A stretch of 64,000 bases of DNA from Lamellibrachia columna (lineage: Eukaryota; Annelida; Polychaeta; Sabellida; Siboglinidae). Positions 11,200 to 23,900 of the stretch are shown here, piece by piece; the first letter of the stretch is position 1, and every line of letters starts with the position of its first letter. The translations under genes were made by a program, and so were the position numbers. Under the pieces are notes generated by a model. That model did not search any database. It was not told the origin of the DNA and saw only the letters and a program-made list of their open reading frames with translations. The stretch is taken from contig OY759271.1 in assembly GCA_963662155.1 (NCBI GenBank), positions 16,480,584-16,544,583 on the forward strand, read 5' to 3'.

Positions 11200-11580
11200 G
11201 AAAATGTACAACGAAGAGCAACAAAGCTAATTCCAAAACTAAAGTGCCACGAGTACTGCGATAGATTGAAGGCGTTGAAGCTACCTGGCGTGTACTATAG
11301 AAGAGCAAGATGAGATATGATTGAAATCTACAAATATCTGCATGGCATCTTCAAAGTCGATAAAATGTCACTTCAGATAAATTACAACACAGCCTGAAGC
11401 TCAAGAAGGAACGTGTGACAGCAGACAACGGAGGAGCTACTTTAGACACATAGTAGTGAACAGGTGGAACTCTCTCACAGAGGATGTGCTATCAACACAC
11501 ACACTAAATGCATTCAAAGCTAAACTAGACAGATTGTGGTGCGCTTATACAACTTCCCCTACAGTAAAGACCAGCTAAAA
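11200..11580 (+). mobile_element. CR1-type LINE, C-terminal ORF2 fragment (decayed)
   Basis: The plus strand reads MLENVQRRATKLIPKLKCHE, DRLKALKLPGVYYRRAR, a stop, then DMIEIYKYLHGIFKVDK. These are the standard QRRATKLIP, YRRxRGDMIE and YKxLHG blocks of CR1-like elements. Further 3' text is frameshifted (HSSEQVELSH for the VxxWNxLP block). Confidence 0.8.
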
Positions 11581-14275
11581 GGCTATTAGCCTAAAAGAGC
11601 TGAAGAGGATGTATGTATGTATTATGTATGTATAAAAATGACAGCAGAGTGCAGTATGTAGCAAACAATGCTTCGCGGAGCTGCAGACGAGAAGAACAGA
11701 CGCACGGGAACGTTGAACGTTTGGTTTGCTTGCGACGTTTTGCGCGCGTATATTAGAAAGTAATGTTTTCATCGGCAAACGGTTTCTATGAATTTCGAAC
11801 GTCGATTGTTCTTTGACGTAAATCAAACGTATGGCCAATGAAATGCGCCGATATCGTTACGTCATGTGTACGTTACGTGTGGTAACTTGTGGCAATCATT
11901 TACAAGCTAGATTTCAAACAAAACGGACGCGTTTTGAACGGGCTGCGAACAGGAAGGTTCGACGGCGCCTTGACGCGTTATCGTCTACCAGAGACCAAAC
12001 TCACGGATCTGTGGACATTACTCACGATGGACCAACATCATAATTAGTAAGTTTAACTAACATTGCCTATTCTTATGACCTAAATATGTAATGAGTATTT
12101 GCACTGTATTTTTGCAGAAGCAGTAAAAGTATTAGGCTTAATGAGTTTCGTTTGTTACACGTCTGATACTGAGTTCGGGTTCTTGATGATTTAGGCGCCA
12201 TGTTAGGCTATGTAAGTTTTATTATTGTTGTGTTTAAACTAATATACCACAACAAAGTATACTTATATTTGTGATATATCTCTTACACCGTTGTATGATG
12301 TTAGAGAATACATTTTAATATTGTTTTTTGTTGCTGACTAGTTGCTGGCATACGTCACAAGACGTGTGAACAACAATTTCCTGGGTAATTTCATGTCGTG
12401 GATTGGACGACACAACCAGGGCGATGATGTCGAACTCTACGTGAAGTGAAGACAAACCGAAGCTGTGTTTATCTACGGGTTCACAGCGCAAACGGTTCAA
12501 GTCCCAGAGTTCCTGGGGTCGGCGGAACGTCTCATTCGCGACTAGGCACTGAGCGTAAACATTATCACGTCGTCTTCAAGCGCAACAGATGATCACACGG
12601 CTACCGGAAGTGACGCGTGAAGGCACTGCACGGTTGGGGGTGTCCTACAGTCAGGCCTACCCGTCGGGAGGGACGCCCTCTACTCCGAGGTAAGCCTAAC
12701 ACAACCCTCCGAAGTTTGTAAACATATGCCATATAGGCAGTACTGCGTTTGTGCAAGATGATGCTGTTAGTGCTATTAAGATATAGGTAACCCGTAAAGT
12801 TATTTAAAGAGTATTTGGCTAATCATCGGTGATTTTTCATTTCAGGTGCCTCACGCGTGCTTCCGGTCTGACCGATCGCTGTTGCGGCTGCAGACGACAC
12901 GACGCGTTGGCAGTAAGGTTCACTTTTATTTCTTTATCCTTTTTAGTTTTGTGACGAGGAGTTGCCCCGGGGGACCCCCGGGGAGATGCACACGTGTACG
13001 GTGTTACCGAGCGTTTATGATTTATCCAGACGACGACTGCTGTGGACGTGACGACATGTTGCTGATTTTATTTATTAATATTTATTATTATCAATTATTT
13101 TATTTTAGTTCCTATCACGTTTGTTAATATTCAGTTTGCTCAGTGCCTAGTTCGTGTTTGGGAAGAATCCAAGCGCGAGCGAGACGATCGAATATACTGA
13201 TCGGCAAATGTCACCAGCAGCGTTAACACCGACACGAGGCGAACGCCACTGGAAACATCCATCGTCGACACCGATCGAGGCGCTGGTTCGTCAACGTCAC
13301 CGGAGGCATCTACGGAGGCCGCCGATGAACGCACTCGGACGGTGAATGTTACCCGATCGACGCCGATCGAGGCAAAGATCATCTATCGTCGAACTGGCAA
13401 ACGTCACAAAACGTCCGACGTCGACGCCGATCGAGGCGGTCGTTCGTAGGAAACATATATCGTGGACGTGGACGAACTCTCTCGGACTCCGAACGACGCC
13501 GATAGAAGCGATGATCACGCCGAGAAACTTCGCCAGAAAAGCGTAACTTTGAACATTGACTGCTGCTGAGGAACTATGGCGTTGACACGAGGGAATATTC
13601 TCTCTAACGCTGTCGGTAGACAATATGTTGCCATGGTGATTATTGCGTTGGCGTACTTGAACAATAGACCTACGTCACGAGAACGTTATCCGGTGACTCT
13701 GCTCTTTTCGGCGTTGCTCGCCCCTTTAATAAAGTTGTTGTCGTACCTTTATACCAACGCTTCTGTCATACTTTTATTTTATCTCTTTATCAGCATAATA
13801 ATATGTTACCCTACGAAAACTGGCACATTAACCAACATTCAAGGTATAGGCAGTTGAAACTAAATGTTCAGTGGCCATCGTGTTTCAACAATCAACATCA
13901 ACTACTATCATCCAATTACAAACACCAAATAATATTACACATAACAAGACATGTCCGATTTATGCTGTTGATTATTACAATACGTTATTTTACAAAAATA
14001 CCCCGCGCGTTGACCAGGTTACGGTTGTTATTTCCCAGGACCCCGATTCACGAAGCGCTCGGACTGGACGAACCCTTCGTGAATAAACCCGTTTCGTTAG
14101 AGGTTTGTGCACTCTGAGCTGAGGGCCTGTTTGACTGACCACTTACCTGTAAAGGTCCCCCGTGTACACGAATTCGGAACAGGGGAGGGGGCGGCCCCCA
14201 ATAATATTGCGTGCGCGCGTACGTGCCCAATATACAAAAGCTTTCGACGCCACTGTATTACATATGATAATGAAG
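11581..14275. other. Long unassigned stretch with degenerate CCGATCGAGGC repeats
   Basis: No recognisable gene in 2.7 kb. At 13265-13515 a short block (ACGCCGATCGAGGC and variants) recurs four times at irregular 55-85 bp spacing, giving a recurring TPIEA reading; the local frames are short and interrupted. A donor-like CGAG/GTAAGC at about 12690 and an acceptor-like TTTCAG at 12845 could mark non-coding exons, but nothing confirms a transcript. Confidence 0.3.
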
Positions 14276-14277
14276 CC

Positions 14278-15408
14278 TGTTGGTTGTGGAGGCACGGCAG
14301 TCAATGCGGTCTCTCCAAGCTGTTGGTTGTGGAGGCACGGCAGTCAGTGCGGTCTCTCCAAGCTGTTGGTTGTGGAGGCACGGCAGTCAGTGCGGTCTCT
14401 CCAAGCTGTTGGTTGTGGAGGCACGGCAGTCAATGCGGTCTCTCCAAGCTGTTGGTTGTGGAGGCACGGCAGTCAATGCGGTCTCTCCAAGCTGTTGGTT
14501 GTGGAGGCACGGCAGTGAATGTGGTCTCTCCAAGCTGTTGGTTGTGGAGGCACGGCAGTCAATGCGGTCTCTCCAAGCTGCGGGTTGTGGAGGCACGGCA
14601 GTGAATGTGGTCTCTCCAAGCTGTTGGTTGTGGAGGCACGGCAGTCAGTGCGGTCTCTCCAAGCTGTTGGTTGTGGAGGCACGGCAGTCAGTGCGGTCTC
14701 TCCAAGCTGTTGGTTGTGGAGGCACGGCAGTCAGTGCGGTCTCTCCAAGCTGTTGGTTGTGGAGGCACGGCAGTCAGGTCGGTCTCTCCAAGCTGTTGGT
14801 TGTGGAGGCACGGCAGTCAGTGCGGTCTCTCCAAGCTGTTGGTTGTGGAGGCACGGCAGTCAATGCGGTCTCTCCAAACTTTTGGTTGTGGAGGCACGGC
14901 AGTCAATGCGGTCTCTCCAAGCTGTTGGTTGTGGAGGCACGGCAGTCAATGCGGTCTCTCCAAGCTGTTGGTTGTGGAGGCACGGCAGTCAATGCGGTCT
15001 CTCCAAGCTGTTGGTTGTGGAGGCACGGCAGTCAATGCGGTCTCTCCAAGCTGTTGGTTGTGGAGGCACGGCAGTCAATGTGGTCTCTCCAAGCTGTTGG
15101 TTGTGGAGGCACGGCAGTCAATGTGGTCTCTCCAAGCTGTTGGTTGTGGAGGCACGGCAGTGAATGTGGTCTCTCCAAGCTGTTGGTTGTGGAGGCACGG
15201 CAGTCAGTGCAGTCTCTCCAAGCCGTTGATTGTGGAGGCACGGCAGTCAATGTGGTCTCTCCAAGCTGTTGGTTGTGGAGGCACGGCAGTGAATGCGGTT
15301 TCTCCAAGCTGTTGGTTGTGGAGGCACGGCAGTGAATGCGGTCTCTCCAAGCTGTGGGTTGTGGAGGCACGGCTGTCAATGCGGTCTCTCCAAGCTGCGG
15401 TTTCTGTG
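14278..15408 (+). repeat. 43-bp minisatellite, about 26 units
   Basis: The unit is GTTGGTTGTGGAGGCACGGC, then AGTCAATGCGGTCTCTCCAA and GCT. Since 43 is not a multiple of 3, one frame reads all three phases in turn, producing long overlapping open readings that carry no coding information. Variation is low (GTCAATGCGG, GTCAGTGCGG, GTGAATGTGG forms). Confidence 0.93.
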
Positions 15409-15722
15409 GCGGGAGAGGCCGCAGGAGAGAAATGTCGTAGACCGGCCGCCAAGCCTCCACAACAAACTGGCTTCATCCGCGGCCACTGTGACAGAGACGG
15501 CCACTCTAGATCGGCCTTGCCAGCAACGACAATGTCATATCATTGACTGTCATCCAGGACGAAACACACGAGATTGTTAAAGACCTATATAAAGATTCGT
15601 TTGTTAACACTTTATTTTATATTCAAGCACTCTATGCACATATCCTGCAGCAACGTGGGCATTTCGGCGTTACATAATAGTCTAAAAAAACTGCAAGGTA
15701 GCGGTCTACATGTTGAAAGTAT

Positions 15723-15800
15723 GATGGCCGAAGAATATAGCTGCTGTGTGTTGAATTTGGCAACGCGATGACGCGACACGATGGACCGATATGGAGCGAT
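15723..15800 (+). repeat. Half-copy of a GCGATGGAGCGATG-type MITE
   Basis: GATGGCCGAAGAATATAGCT, then GCTGTGTGTTGAATTTGGC and ACGCGATGACGCGACACGAT, match the left half of the inverted repeat at 48348-48514. It directly precedes the foldback element at 15815. A related piece lies at about 16450-16520. Confidence 0.5.
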
Positions 15801-15814
15801 TGGTGATGGATTAA

Positions 15815-17052
15815 AGTCGTAAGTGAATGTCGCGATAACTTGGTAGTTCGTAAGTGACTGTCACGATAACTTGGTAATTTGTAAGTGACTGTCACGATAA
15901 CTTGGTAGTTCGTAAGTGACTGTCACGAAAACAACATTTTTAAAAACGTTAACCTTATGTTTTGAACCAGGTAAACCATGGTAAATCACGGTAAACCATG
16001 GTAAAATACCATGATATACCATGGAAACCAAAGTAATCCATGGTGCTTTGAAACAGGTAAACCATGGTATGCCACAGTTTACCATGTAATGTTATGGTTT
16101 ACCATGTAATACCATGTGATATAACAAAATACTATGGTATACCATGGTATACCGTGGCATATGTGGTATATTAAGGGCAGAGCGATGCCATGGGGCGATT
16201 ATGCGATGCGATGGAGCGATACTATGTAATGATCAGGTAGTGCCCATGTGTATGCCGAAAACAAGATTTAGACAACCATTTGTATTGTTTTATATTAGTC
16301 CAGCGTAGCTAACATCTAGGCGAATAGTTATTTCTATTCTGCTGCTTACACGTGGTACGTTCAGAGCATTTCACAATGTCTGATCATTGTGACAGAAGAT
16401 ACATGTTCTACAATGTTTGTGACACTTTGTGTTCGGTGTATTGCATGATGGTTCAGAAGGGCCATCCCTGCTGTCTGTTGTCTGCTGAACTTGGCAACGC
16501 GATCCAGCGATGTGGGTAAGCTTTGTTTAGAGAGACAAGGCAAAGGGTCCGTGTGAAGTTTGGTGGAGCCTTTGTACATCTGTTGAAACTTGGCGACAGA
16601 CCAGTGAAGGAACAGTGATTATACTTCAAAGAGACAACAAATTAAATCACTGAGAAGGTGGTTGGCTTCAGGCGTAGAAAGCAGGTAGTGAATCGTCCAT
16701 AAGTTCGTTATATCACATGGAAAACCATGACATTACATGGTAAACTGTGGCATACCATGGTTTACCTGTTTCAAAACACCATGGTATTCTACCATGGCTT
16801 CGCTGTTTCAAAGCACCATAGATTATTTTGGTTTCCATGGTATATCATGGTATTTTTACCATGGTTTACCATGATTTACCATGGTTTACCAGTTTCAAAA
16901 CACCATGGTTTACCATGGTATATTTTCATAAGGTTAATGTTTTTTTATGTTGTTTTCGTGACAGTCACTTACGAACTACCAAGTTATCGTGACAGTCACT
17001 TACGAACTACCAAGTTATCGTGACAGTCACTTACGAACTACCAAGTTATCCC
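15815..17052. mobile_element. Foldback-type element, about 1.24 kb
   Basis: Two long inverted arms (about 15815-16135 and 16695-17052) surround a 560-bp middle. The outer part of each arm is a tandem 31-bp unit containing GTAAGTGACTGTCACGATAA then CTTGGTAGTTC, about four copies on the left and three in opposite orientation on the right. The inner part is a CCATGG-rich palindromic block (ACCATGGTAAACCATGGTAA type) that is collinear and inverted between arms. Reverse-complementing the right arm reproduces the left arm block by block, including the AACGTTAACCTTATG-like junction. No transposase text is inside. It resembles Drosophila FB-like or other foldback elements in layout only. Confidence 0.75.
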
Positions 17053-17269
17053 GTCCGGAGGATGGGCATTTTTGTTAGTTGCAATAGTTATGAAATTATC
17101 GCAATAGTAATACAGCTGTCGCGGTACTATCGCAAAAGTAAAATTATCCACAATACTCAACCTCGTCATGACCTCTCGTTAAAGCTTAAGTCGGGACTGT
17201 CGCGAGTCAAAATATAGTTCGCCCTCGCAATGTTTACATAATATATTATATCGCTCATCTGAACGATAT

Positions 17270-17680
17270 GTGTACCATACCATACCATATATATCATGGT
17301 ATTACATGGTAAACCATGACATTACATGGTAAACTGTGGTACACCATGGTTTACCATGATTTACCATGGTTTACCTCCTGTTTCAAAACACCATGGTATA
17401 ACATGGCATTTACCATGGTATATTTTCCTAATATAATTATCACAGACATATCCATCTATGGTACGCATATCCATCTATGGTACGCGTATCCATCTTGGTA
17501 CGCAGTTATAGTAACGTCTAACGACGTCTTGTCGTTGTATTACGTAAGTTGGGGCAATCGAAGAAAAGAAGTATGACGTTGTCAATAATTTTAAAAAACA
17601 TTTACCATGGTATTTTACCATGGTTTACCAGTTTCAAAACACTATGGTATTTACCATTGAATACGGCGGTATATTTTCAT
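17270..17680 (+). repeat. Partial copies of the foldback inner arm
   Basis: Two CCATGG-rich blocks (17270-17430 and 17598-17685) match the inner right arm of the neighbouring foldback element (ACATGGTAAACTGTGG, then TTTACCATGGTATATTTTC). They are separated by unrelated sequence with a short 19-bp tandem (TATCCATCTATGGTACGC). Confidence 0.65.
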
Positions 17681-17689
17681 AAAAGTAGA

Positions 17690-19135
17690 TAAATAAAGTT
17701 AAGTGAATTCAGTGTACTACCGATAACCACAGTTAAATTTATTGTCGATAGTCAGCAATTGTGCATCGTCATATCGACTATTGCAATGCATCGATAGTTC
17801 GATATATTAATTGTTACATCAATAGTCATGATGGTTGCACAAGCTGTCGGTTGTTGTGTTCGCTGATTGACCAATGTTTCAACAACTAAACAACACAAAT
17901 TTGCCTCGCTATTCGGTATCGCGGCCTGTTTACACAACCGATTCTTGCATTGCGATATCGCGCGACACCGTGTAAGAGACTGTAAACCGGCCTTTATTAA
18001 CTTTCACATAGACTCCAATCGAAACCCGTCGAGGTTGGAGCGAACCCCCGTATTAATCAGCAACATATGTTGCTTTCTTTTGCATGAAAATGTAATCGAA
18101 GTAATCATGAAAATGTGTGAAGTAAAAACTGTCGGTATTAATTCGAACAAAGTGTATAACCGTTATAGCTAACAAAATGAAACAAACGCCCAATAAACGC
18201 ACGTGTACATTTCCGATGGCGCTCGTCCTGCGTAGTTGGGGTGCCTTTCCATGTTTTCAGCTGTTGCGATATCCAGGAAACTTCTTTCAAGTTCAATTTA
18301 GATGATGTTTCTTACGTCACACTTTAGTACGTATCTAGCGCTCGAGATCTGGCGCGCGGTAATTGTAAACTTTGGCAAGTGGTGTGATCCAGTGGCTTGC
18401 ATTATATGCGCCATTTGAACACCATCATCTCATTACATACAATGATTCGACCGCTGGAGTATCGGGAGATAACTATATTAGATACATTAACTTAAATATT
18501 ATAACTATAATATGAAAAACATATTTTATGCAACGAATCTTGTTCGTTTTACTGTTAACACCAGTTGTTAAAAATATGTGCACAGCTAATACTGCGCGCA
18601 GTATTGTGTTATTTGTGTAATTTCACAAACTGACCACCATATTATTTAATGAATACGAATAAGGCATAATTATATGGTTTTAAATGTGTTTTTGCAACTG
18701 GTGAATTAAATAAATTGTTGGTGTGCTTTATGTACAATATTTGCTTTGGATGTTTTATTCAGGTTATCCACAATTCGATCCTTGGGGAAGTAAAGGTTTT
18801 AACATTTATTAACAATTATTTTGAGTCGACCCCTTTAGCCTATCTTTGCCGAGCGGAAGTGAATTCGGACACTAGGTGTCGCAGTAGGAAATAGAAGATT
18901 TGGGCTTTCGTCGATTTCGTTGAGAAGTTATTAGTAAGGTTGGTTGCTTTTTAGCTCGTCGATTTTATGATTTAATGTAATGCGGGAAAGCGCATTCGTA
19001 GAACAGTGACCAGAAACAGGTTAATTTTACACGCCCGCAAGTGCTACGCTATTTGGCGGGATCGATATAAATCTCGTATTCGTAACGGAAGACTTGATTC
19101 TTCTTAATTGACTTAAAACTGCTAACTCTATCGCA
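17690..19135. other. Unassigned AT-rich stretch
   Basis: The first part (17720-17850) contains CGATAGT/ACTATCG palindromes and GTTGCAC like the ends of the hAT-type element at 26028-27404, so it may be a decayed relative. From 17850 to 19135 I see no gene or repeat I can name. Confidence 0.3.
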
Positions 19136-19138
19136 AAT

Positions 19139-19260
19139 CCGGTTCATTGGTGTCCAAATATGTAGTGTGTGAATAGTTTGTATATATCAGCAGTCGATTA
19201 AATAAAAAAGCCTATTTTTGTTCAAATCATCGAAAGAATTGACTTTAGTCGTTAGATCTT
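19139..19260 (+). repeat. Dispersed 120-bp repeat, copy 1
   Basis: GGTTCATTGGTGTCC through GACTTTAGTCGTTAGATCT is about 90 percent identical by eye to 30508-30630 and 31181-31303, which lie in the duplicated segment of the 4.8-kb transposon. It contains AATAAA. Confidence 0.7.
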
Positions 19261-19264
19261 TCAA

Positions 19265-19640
19265 AACCACCGCAGCACGGTACAGCAGCCCCTGGATACC
19301 AGCATAAACACCTCCATCCGGAAGGCCATCAGAAGAAAACAGAGAGCGCATAAGAAGACAAGTAAGACACAGAAGAAAAGGTACATCGACCACTACAAGC
19401 GCCTGCACGCCGAAGTGAAGTACGACATCAAACAAGCGGGCAAAAGTTACCTCAAAAACATAATCAATTAAGACTTCAAAATGTAGTTCTGCTTGACTTC
19501 TCCAAGGCCTTTGACAAAATTCCCCACCAACGCCTACTGCACAAGCTGCAATACTACGGAGTACGTAACAAGACCCAGAGCTGAATACAATCCTTCCTGA
19601 CCAACAGAACACAGCAAGTTGCCCTAGAAGGCACCAGACA
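19265..19640 (+). mobile_element. LINE ORF2 fragment with RT motif A (internally deleted)
   Basis: One frame reads STSIRKAIRRKQRAHKKTSK then QKKRYIDHYKRLHAEVKYDI, the linker before RT. It is followed directly, after a deletion and frame change, by VVLLDFSKAFDKIPHQRLLH and KLQYYGVRNKTQS, the RT palm motif A block. FLTNRTQQVALEGT follows, ending near 19640. The missing middle and the in-frame stop show it is dead. Confidence 0.8.
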
Positions 19641-20760
19641 TGGGGTCAATTCCGGTTTTGTCAATTCCAAAAAATCAATTCCGCCATGCAAAAATCAATA
19701 CCAACTTTTAAAATCCTAGGCTAAGGAAAAATTCAAATCCAATTCGTTTTAACACAGTACTATTTCTCACGTGTGCACAATCATATTTAAACAGATATGA
19801 TTAAAAAAATTACTATTGTTCATTCAAAGCATCTACCTATATATCTATGTCAAGTTTGCTATGAATAACTTTAAAAATGGCATTCAGCAATTTGATATGT
19901 ACTTTCTGCTGCGACACCTCTCCTGGATTTTTTGCTAACCAGACATTTTGGACAGCCCTGCACAGTTGGGTTATTAATCTGAGTTTTGAACAGTTTCCCC
20001 CTGTTTATATCAGTTTTGGTATCATTGATATTTCATCAAATTTACTGTAAACTTTGAGGAAACACTCTTGATGATGGTTAGCTAGCCACACCAGACTAAA
20101 ATGTTCTAAAAGTCTTCTAAACATATCTGTATTGTAAAATAATTAAGTATATGGATAGTAAAAATAGAGGTTTGACATCCAAGATAAAATAAAAGAAATA
20201 AAAATACAGTATGTTAAATCGTTCAATCAATGACAACTACATGAGGAGTGACAAGACGTAAGTTAGAGGTCTTCACCCCCAGGGCGATACTGGGTATAAA
20301 AGAACGTCTAGTTGAAAGGCCTCATTAATATACAGATTATAAGGGACAGCCCCTGACGACCTGTGTTGCTGATAACCCTTTGTTCATATAAGCACTATAA
20401 ATTATAAACAAGCACTTGTGTCGGAACAACGGCTTAGTAGTGGCAATAAGGAACCGATTTAGAACAGGCAATGACAAAACCAAGTACTATCTTATGCGAT
20501 ACCTAGCGACCAACCTCATGGGCCGAACCAACCAACGTCGCGACCAGTGAACCGTGAATTGTTTTCGCTCGCATGGGTAAATAATTTATTGCTGCATGTT
20601 GATCCTTTTCTGCTAATTATGAACCATATTTTTAAAGAAGCATATACAAAACAATTGGTCATTAGGCTGGTATTCTTAAAATTAATTGTCCAGATCGAAA
20701 TAAGTATGTCTTTTTTTAGCATAGCTTTAGTTATCTTCATTCATAGTGAGATTTAATTAT
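19641..20760. other. Unassigned stretch upstream of the RING ligase gene
   Basis: No gene recognised. At 19640-19690 a repeated TCAATTCC(G) motif occurs. The region immediately before 20816 may hold the 5' UTR of the ligase transcript; an acceptor-like TTTTAG lies at 20794-20799. Confidence 0.3.
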
Positions 20761-20815
20761 TTCAGACAAAGCTACAGGGAATTATCAAATTTGTTTTAGG
20801 ATATCTCAGCCTAAA

Positions 20816-20967
20816 ATGGATGTGGAGAGAAGTTTGATGTCAAGAATTCACAAGGAACAAAGACGAAATAAGCACAAAAGAGCCAAGTCTGATGAGTCTG
20901 CATCTCCCATGGATTGGTCAGACTCGACAGACGATGGAAGTTTATTAGTTATACCCGACACTCCAAG
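20816..20967 (+). CDS. RING ligase coding exon 1
   Basis: Starts at the ATG at 20816 in GCCTAAAATGG context and ends CTCCAAG/GTCAGT, leaving two bases of a Ser codon. It encodes a basic stretch (KEQRRNKHKRAKS) that could be a nuclear localisation signal, then the acidic/Ser segment leading into SLLVIPDTP, the first SIM-like motif. No earlier in-frame ATG was identified in this exon, but upstream exons cannot be excluded. Confidence 0.75.
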
Positions 20968-23900
20968 GTCAGTGGCAACTTAAATTATATTTTTGTCTAT
21001 TTGAGTCAATTTTAATAAATCATGAATTATATATTTGAGTCAAATTGACTAAAACATGAATTACATTTTAATAATGAAATTAACTATATCTTGTCAGTGC
21101 ATCTAGAACCATATCATATAGTTACATGAGTCATGGTTGGTTTGAGGTGCCTGTGCTGGGAGAAATGCATTTTCCACATCATCAATACATGACCACACTA
21201 TCACCAATTGTATGTTTTGTCCCAAGTGAATGATATTACTGTTCGGTACACCACTGCGGTACAAATAACCACTTTGTTAATTGTTTACAAAAGACAAATA
21301 CCAAACCAGGGATGTCATAATATAATATATATTATAGTGAAAAGTAAAAAAAATCTAGATAAGGTCAGAATAAAGTATTATTTTCTACACAGAAAATTAC
21401 TGTAACAGAATAAAATCCATGAGGTTATGCTGTTAGCCCCAGAAGGAGTTGTATGCAGTAAATCAACTGAAGACTGGTCATTATTATGTTGAGGAATCTA
21501 TGTCCAAACTATTCCCACAATTTACTGCCTTGGCAGTTGAGAAAAATGGTATGTGTGATGGACGGCATTTTATGACATTGAATTTGAACACTGAGACTAC
21601 CTATGTTGCTGCACAAATACTAAACTATTTGCTGATGTTTGCTTTTATTTCCATTTTCAGTCCAGTATTCAATGGTCGGAAAAGAAAAGTGAAGTTAAGT
21701 GGAAAGATCGCCTCGTCTGTCAGTGTGCCTGACCTGCCAGAAAGCAAAGTAGCCAATGGCAAATGTGAAGAGAGTTCAACCCTGTCACCTGATTTTGCTG
21801 CCACAAATTGTAAAACAGATGCAGGTTCTGACAACTTAGAGTTGACACTTTCTACAACAGCTGCTGGAATTACAGAATTTTTTAGCAAACATTCCATGAA
21901 ATTGAATGGACTTACCGATTGTAACAGCACGTTTTATGACACGCAGAAACAACGTCAAACTACGAGTGAAGAATCAGCAAAATTTGACTTGTCTACAGAT
22001 GATGTAAGTCATGGGTCACATACGATTGACTACCACGATGACACCATCCAAACAAAAGATGTTACATCAAAGGAAGGTGAATTGTCATCCAGTTTAAAAA
22101 CAGAAATTCTTTTGGAGAATAACAGAACTTCAGATATCTCTGACATTGCAAACTACATCGGATTGTTGGATTGCGACTCCACGGATAGTTACCACATTGA
22201 AGACAACAGTGATGTGCTAGTCCTCTCATCTGAACCCAGTAGCTCTTCAAAAAGTAAAATTTGTGGATCTGAATGCCCACAGAACACTTCAGAGAACAAC
22301 TATACAGTATCTCCTAAACACAGTCCTAAGAAGCGCCTTTTCCAGAATGGTGCCATGAAACGGCCACTGCTTGAAACAGACACATTGTGTGGCGGGACTG
22401 TTTCACAGGCTGCTTCTTCTCTTGTCAATTCTCATGATGTACATCAATTGTTTGAGAAGCCGAGAACACTTGGAGAATGTTCAACACCAAAGAGATGCAT
22501 CAATGGTGATCTGCACAAAAAGTCCAGCAGATGGAACCCAGCTTCATGTAGATTCGCAGGACGCACAGAGATTGTACCATCATCTACGTGGCCTGAGGTC
22601 ATGTCTCCGCCATCTGGCTCTCCTCCAAACTCTTTCCTTCATCGAAAACATCGTCACATGAAACCGCATCATAGAAAACACAAGTTGATGTCTGGTACTG
22701 GGACTTCTTCAGCGTCTGCCAATTGGCATTCAGTGTCTGCAACAGAAAGTAGTGCAAAAGTTCTTCCACGCAAAGGCAAGCGGCATAAGTCTCCGGATAC
22801 AGATGGCATGGCTTGTTACCCAGGTTTTGTGCCTGCTGGTAGCTTGATAGACTTAACAAAGACACCTGTACCAGTGGCAAGGCGGGACAGAGGGTCACGG
22901 AGGCCAGCAGCAGTCTACCTCACTGACGACTTTGGATCATCAGCGAGGAGACACACACATTCACACATGAGGCACCCTGGTCGAGGTAAGGCTCACAATA
23001 CATGGGTTTAGGTTTGTCCTGATGGTTTCATTTAACCGACTTTCATTCTGCTGGTGAACTGCTCTAGTTGAACAGTTTATTATGGCAGTTTTGTGATTGG
23101 TTCATCATTGCAGAATCATCTCATTGTCACAGAAAGGCAGAGTATGGTGACTCTGCTTTCTTGTTGTCAAGGATTGATTCATTATTAATCATAGTCCAGC
23201 AGCATGAGCAGTCACCTTTACAATTAAGCTTGATAAAATGGTCAGTATTCTGTTTGCTTTGGTAGAGAAACGAAGCAGCCATGGAAGTGATGTGAACATG
23301 GCCCATGTCATTGGTCAATTAGAACAGGACGAGGCGATGGCTCGCAGACTACAAGTAGGTCTAATTATGTCGGGTAGCTCACAGACTACAGACTGTGTCC
23401 TGAACATGCCACTTGTTCCAGTTGTCTCTCAAGTCGTATTTGTGTGATTTAGTTGGGCCCTTTGGTAATTCATGTGTTGCCACCCTAACAGCAACCGTTA
23501 GGAAGGTTGAGTATTAGTAACGTTTACTGATGATACTGTGTTATGTTGGCAGACATCTGCACATGCTGAATAGTTTGCAAAGACTACTAAATACTTCTTT
23601 GCATTAAAATTTTTTATTACCATAATGCTTCATATTGTCACTTTCTACTAATTGATTTTTTATTCTCCTTAGGCCTTTTAATTTTTATTAGTTGGTTTAC
23701 GGATCTGCTGACCCGATACTTCTTTATGTTTTCATTGTCTTGTATTTTGACATGAAGAACCATTTCACATACAATATTCTTTAAAAAATATTGATTTTTT
23801 GGGCACTTTTTCAGTCCAAGAAACGCCACGTTGCAACAGTGTCTTCTGCAGCGAGCGTCATATGCTTATGTTATCGCTCACTGCAGATGCAACCTGATTC

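Noticed and set aside
13154..13546. Two short adjoining readings with TPIEA repeats as a gene
   Set aside because: Interrupted by stops, both strands equally open, no splice support.
14280..15546. Several overlapping readings of 118-351 residues in the 43-bp array
   Set aside because: 43-bp units cycle through all frames, so the same repeat translates alike in three frames. No splice sites or non-repeat coding flanks.
21449..21660. Start of the ligase coding region at 21449
   Set aside because: The 5' part is AT-rich intron-like DNA ending in a good acceptor at 21660, and exon 1 at 20816-20967 joins there in the correct phase with a SIM-like motif.
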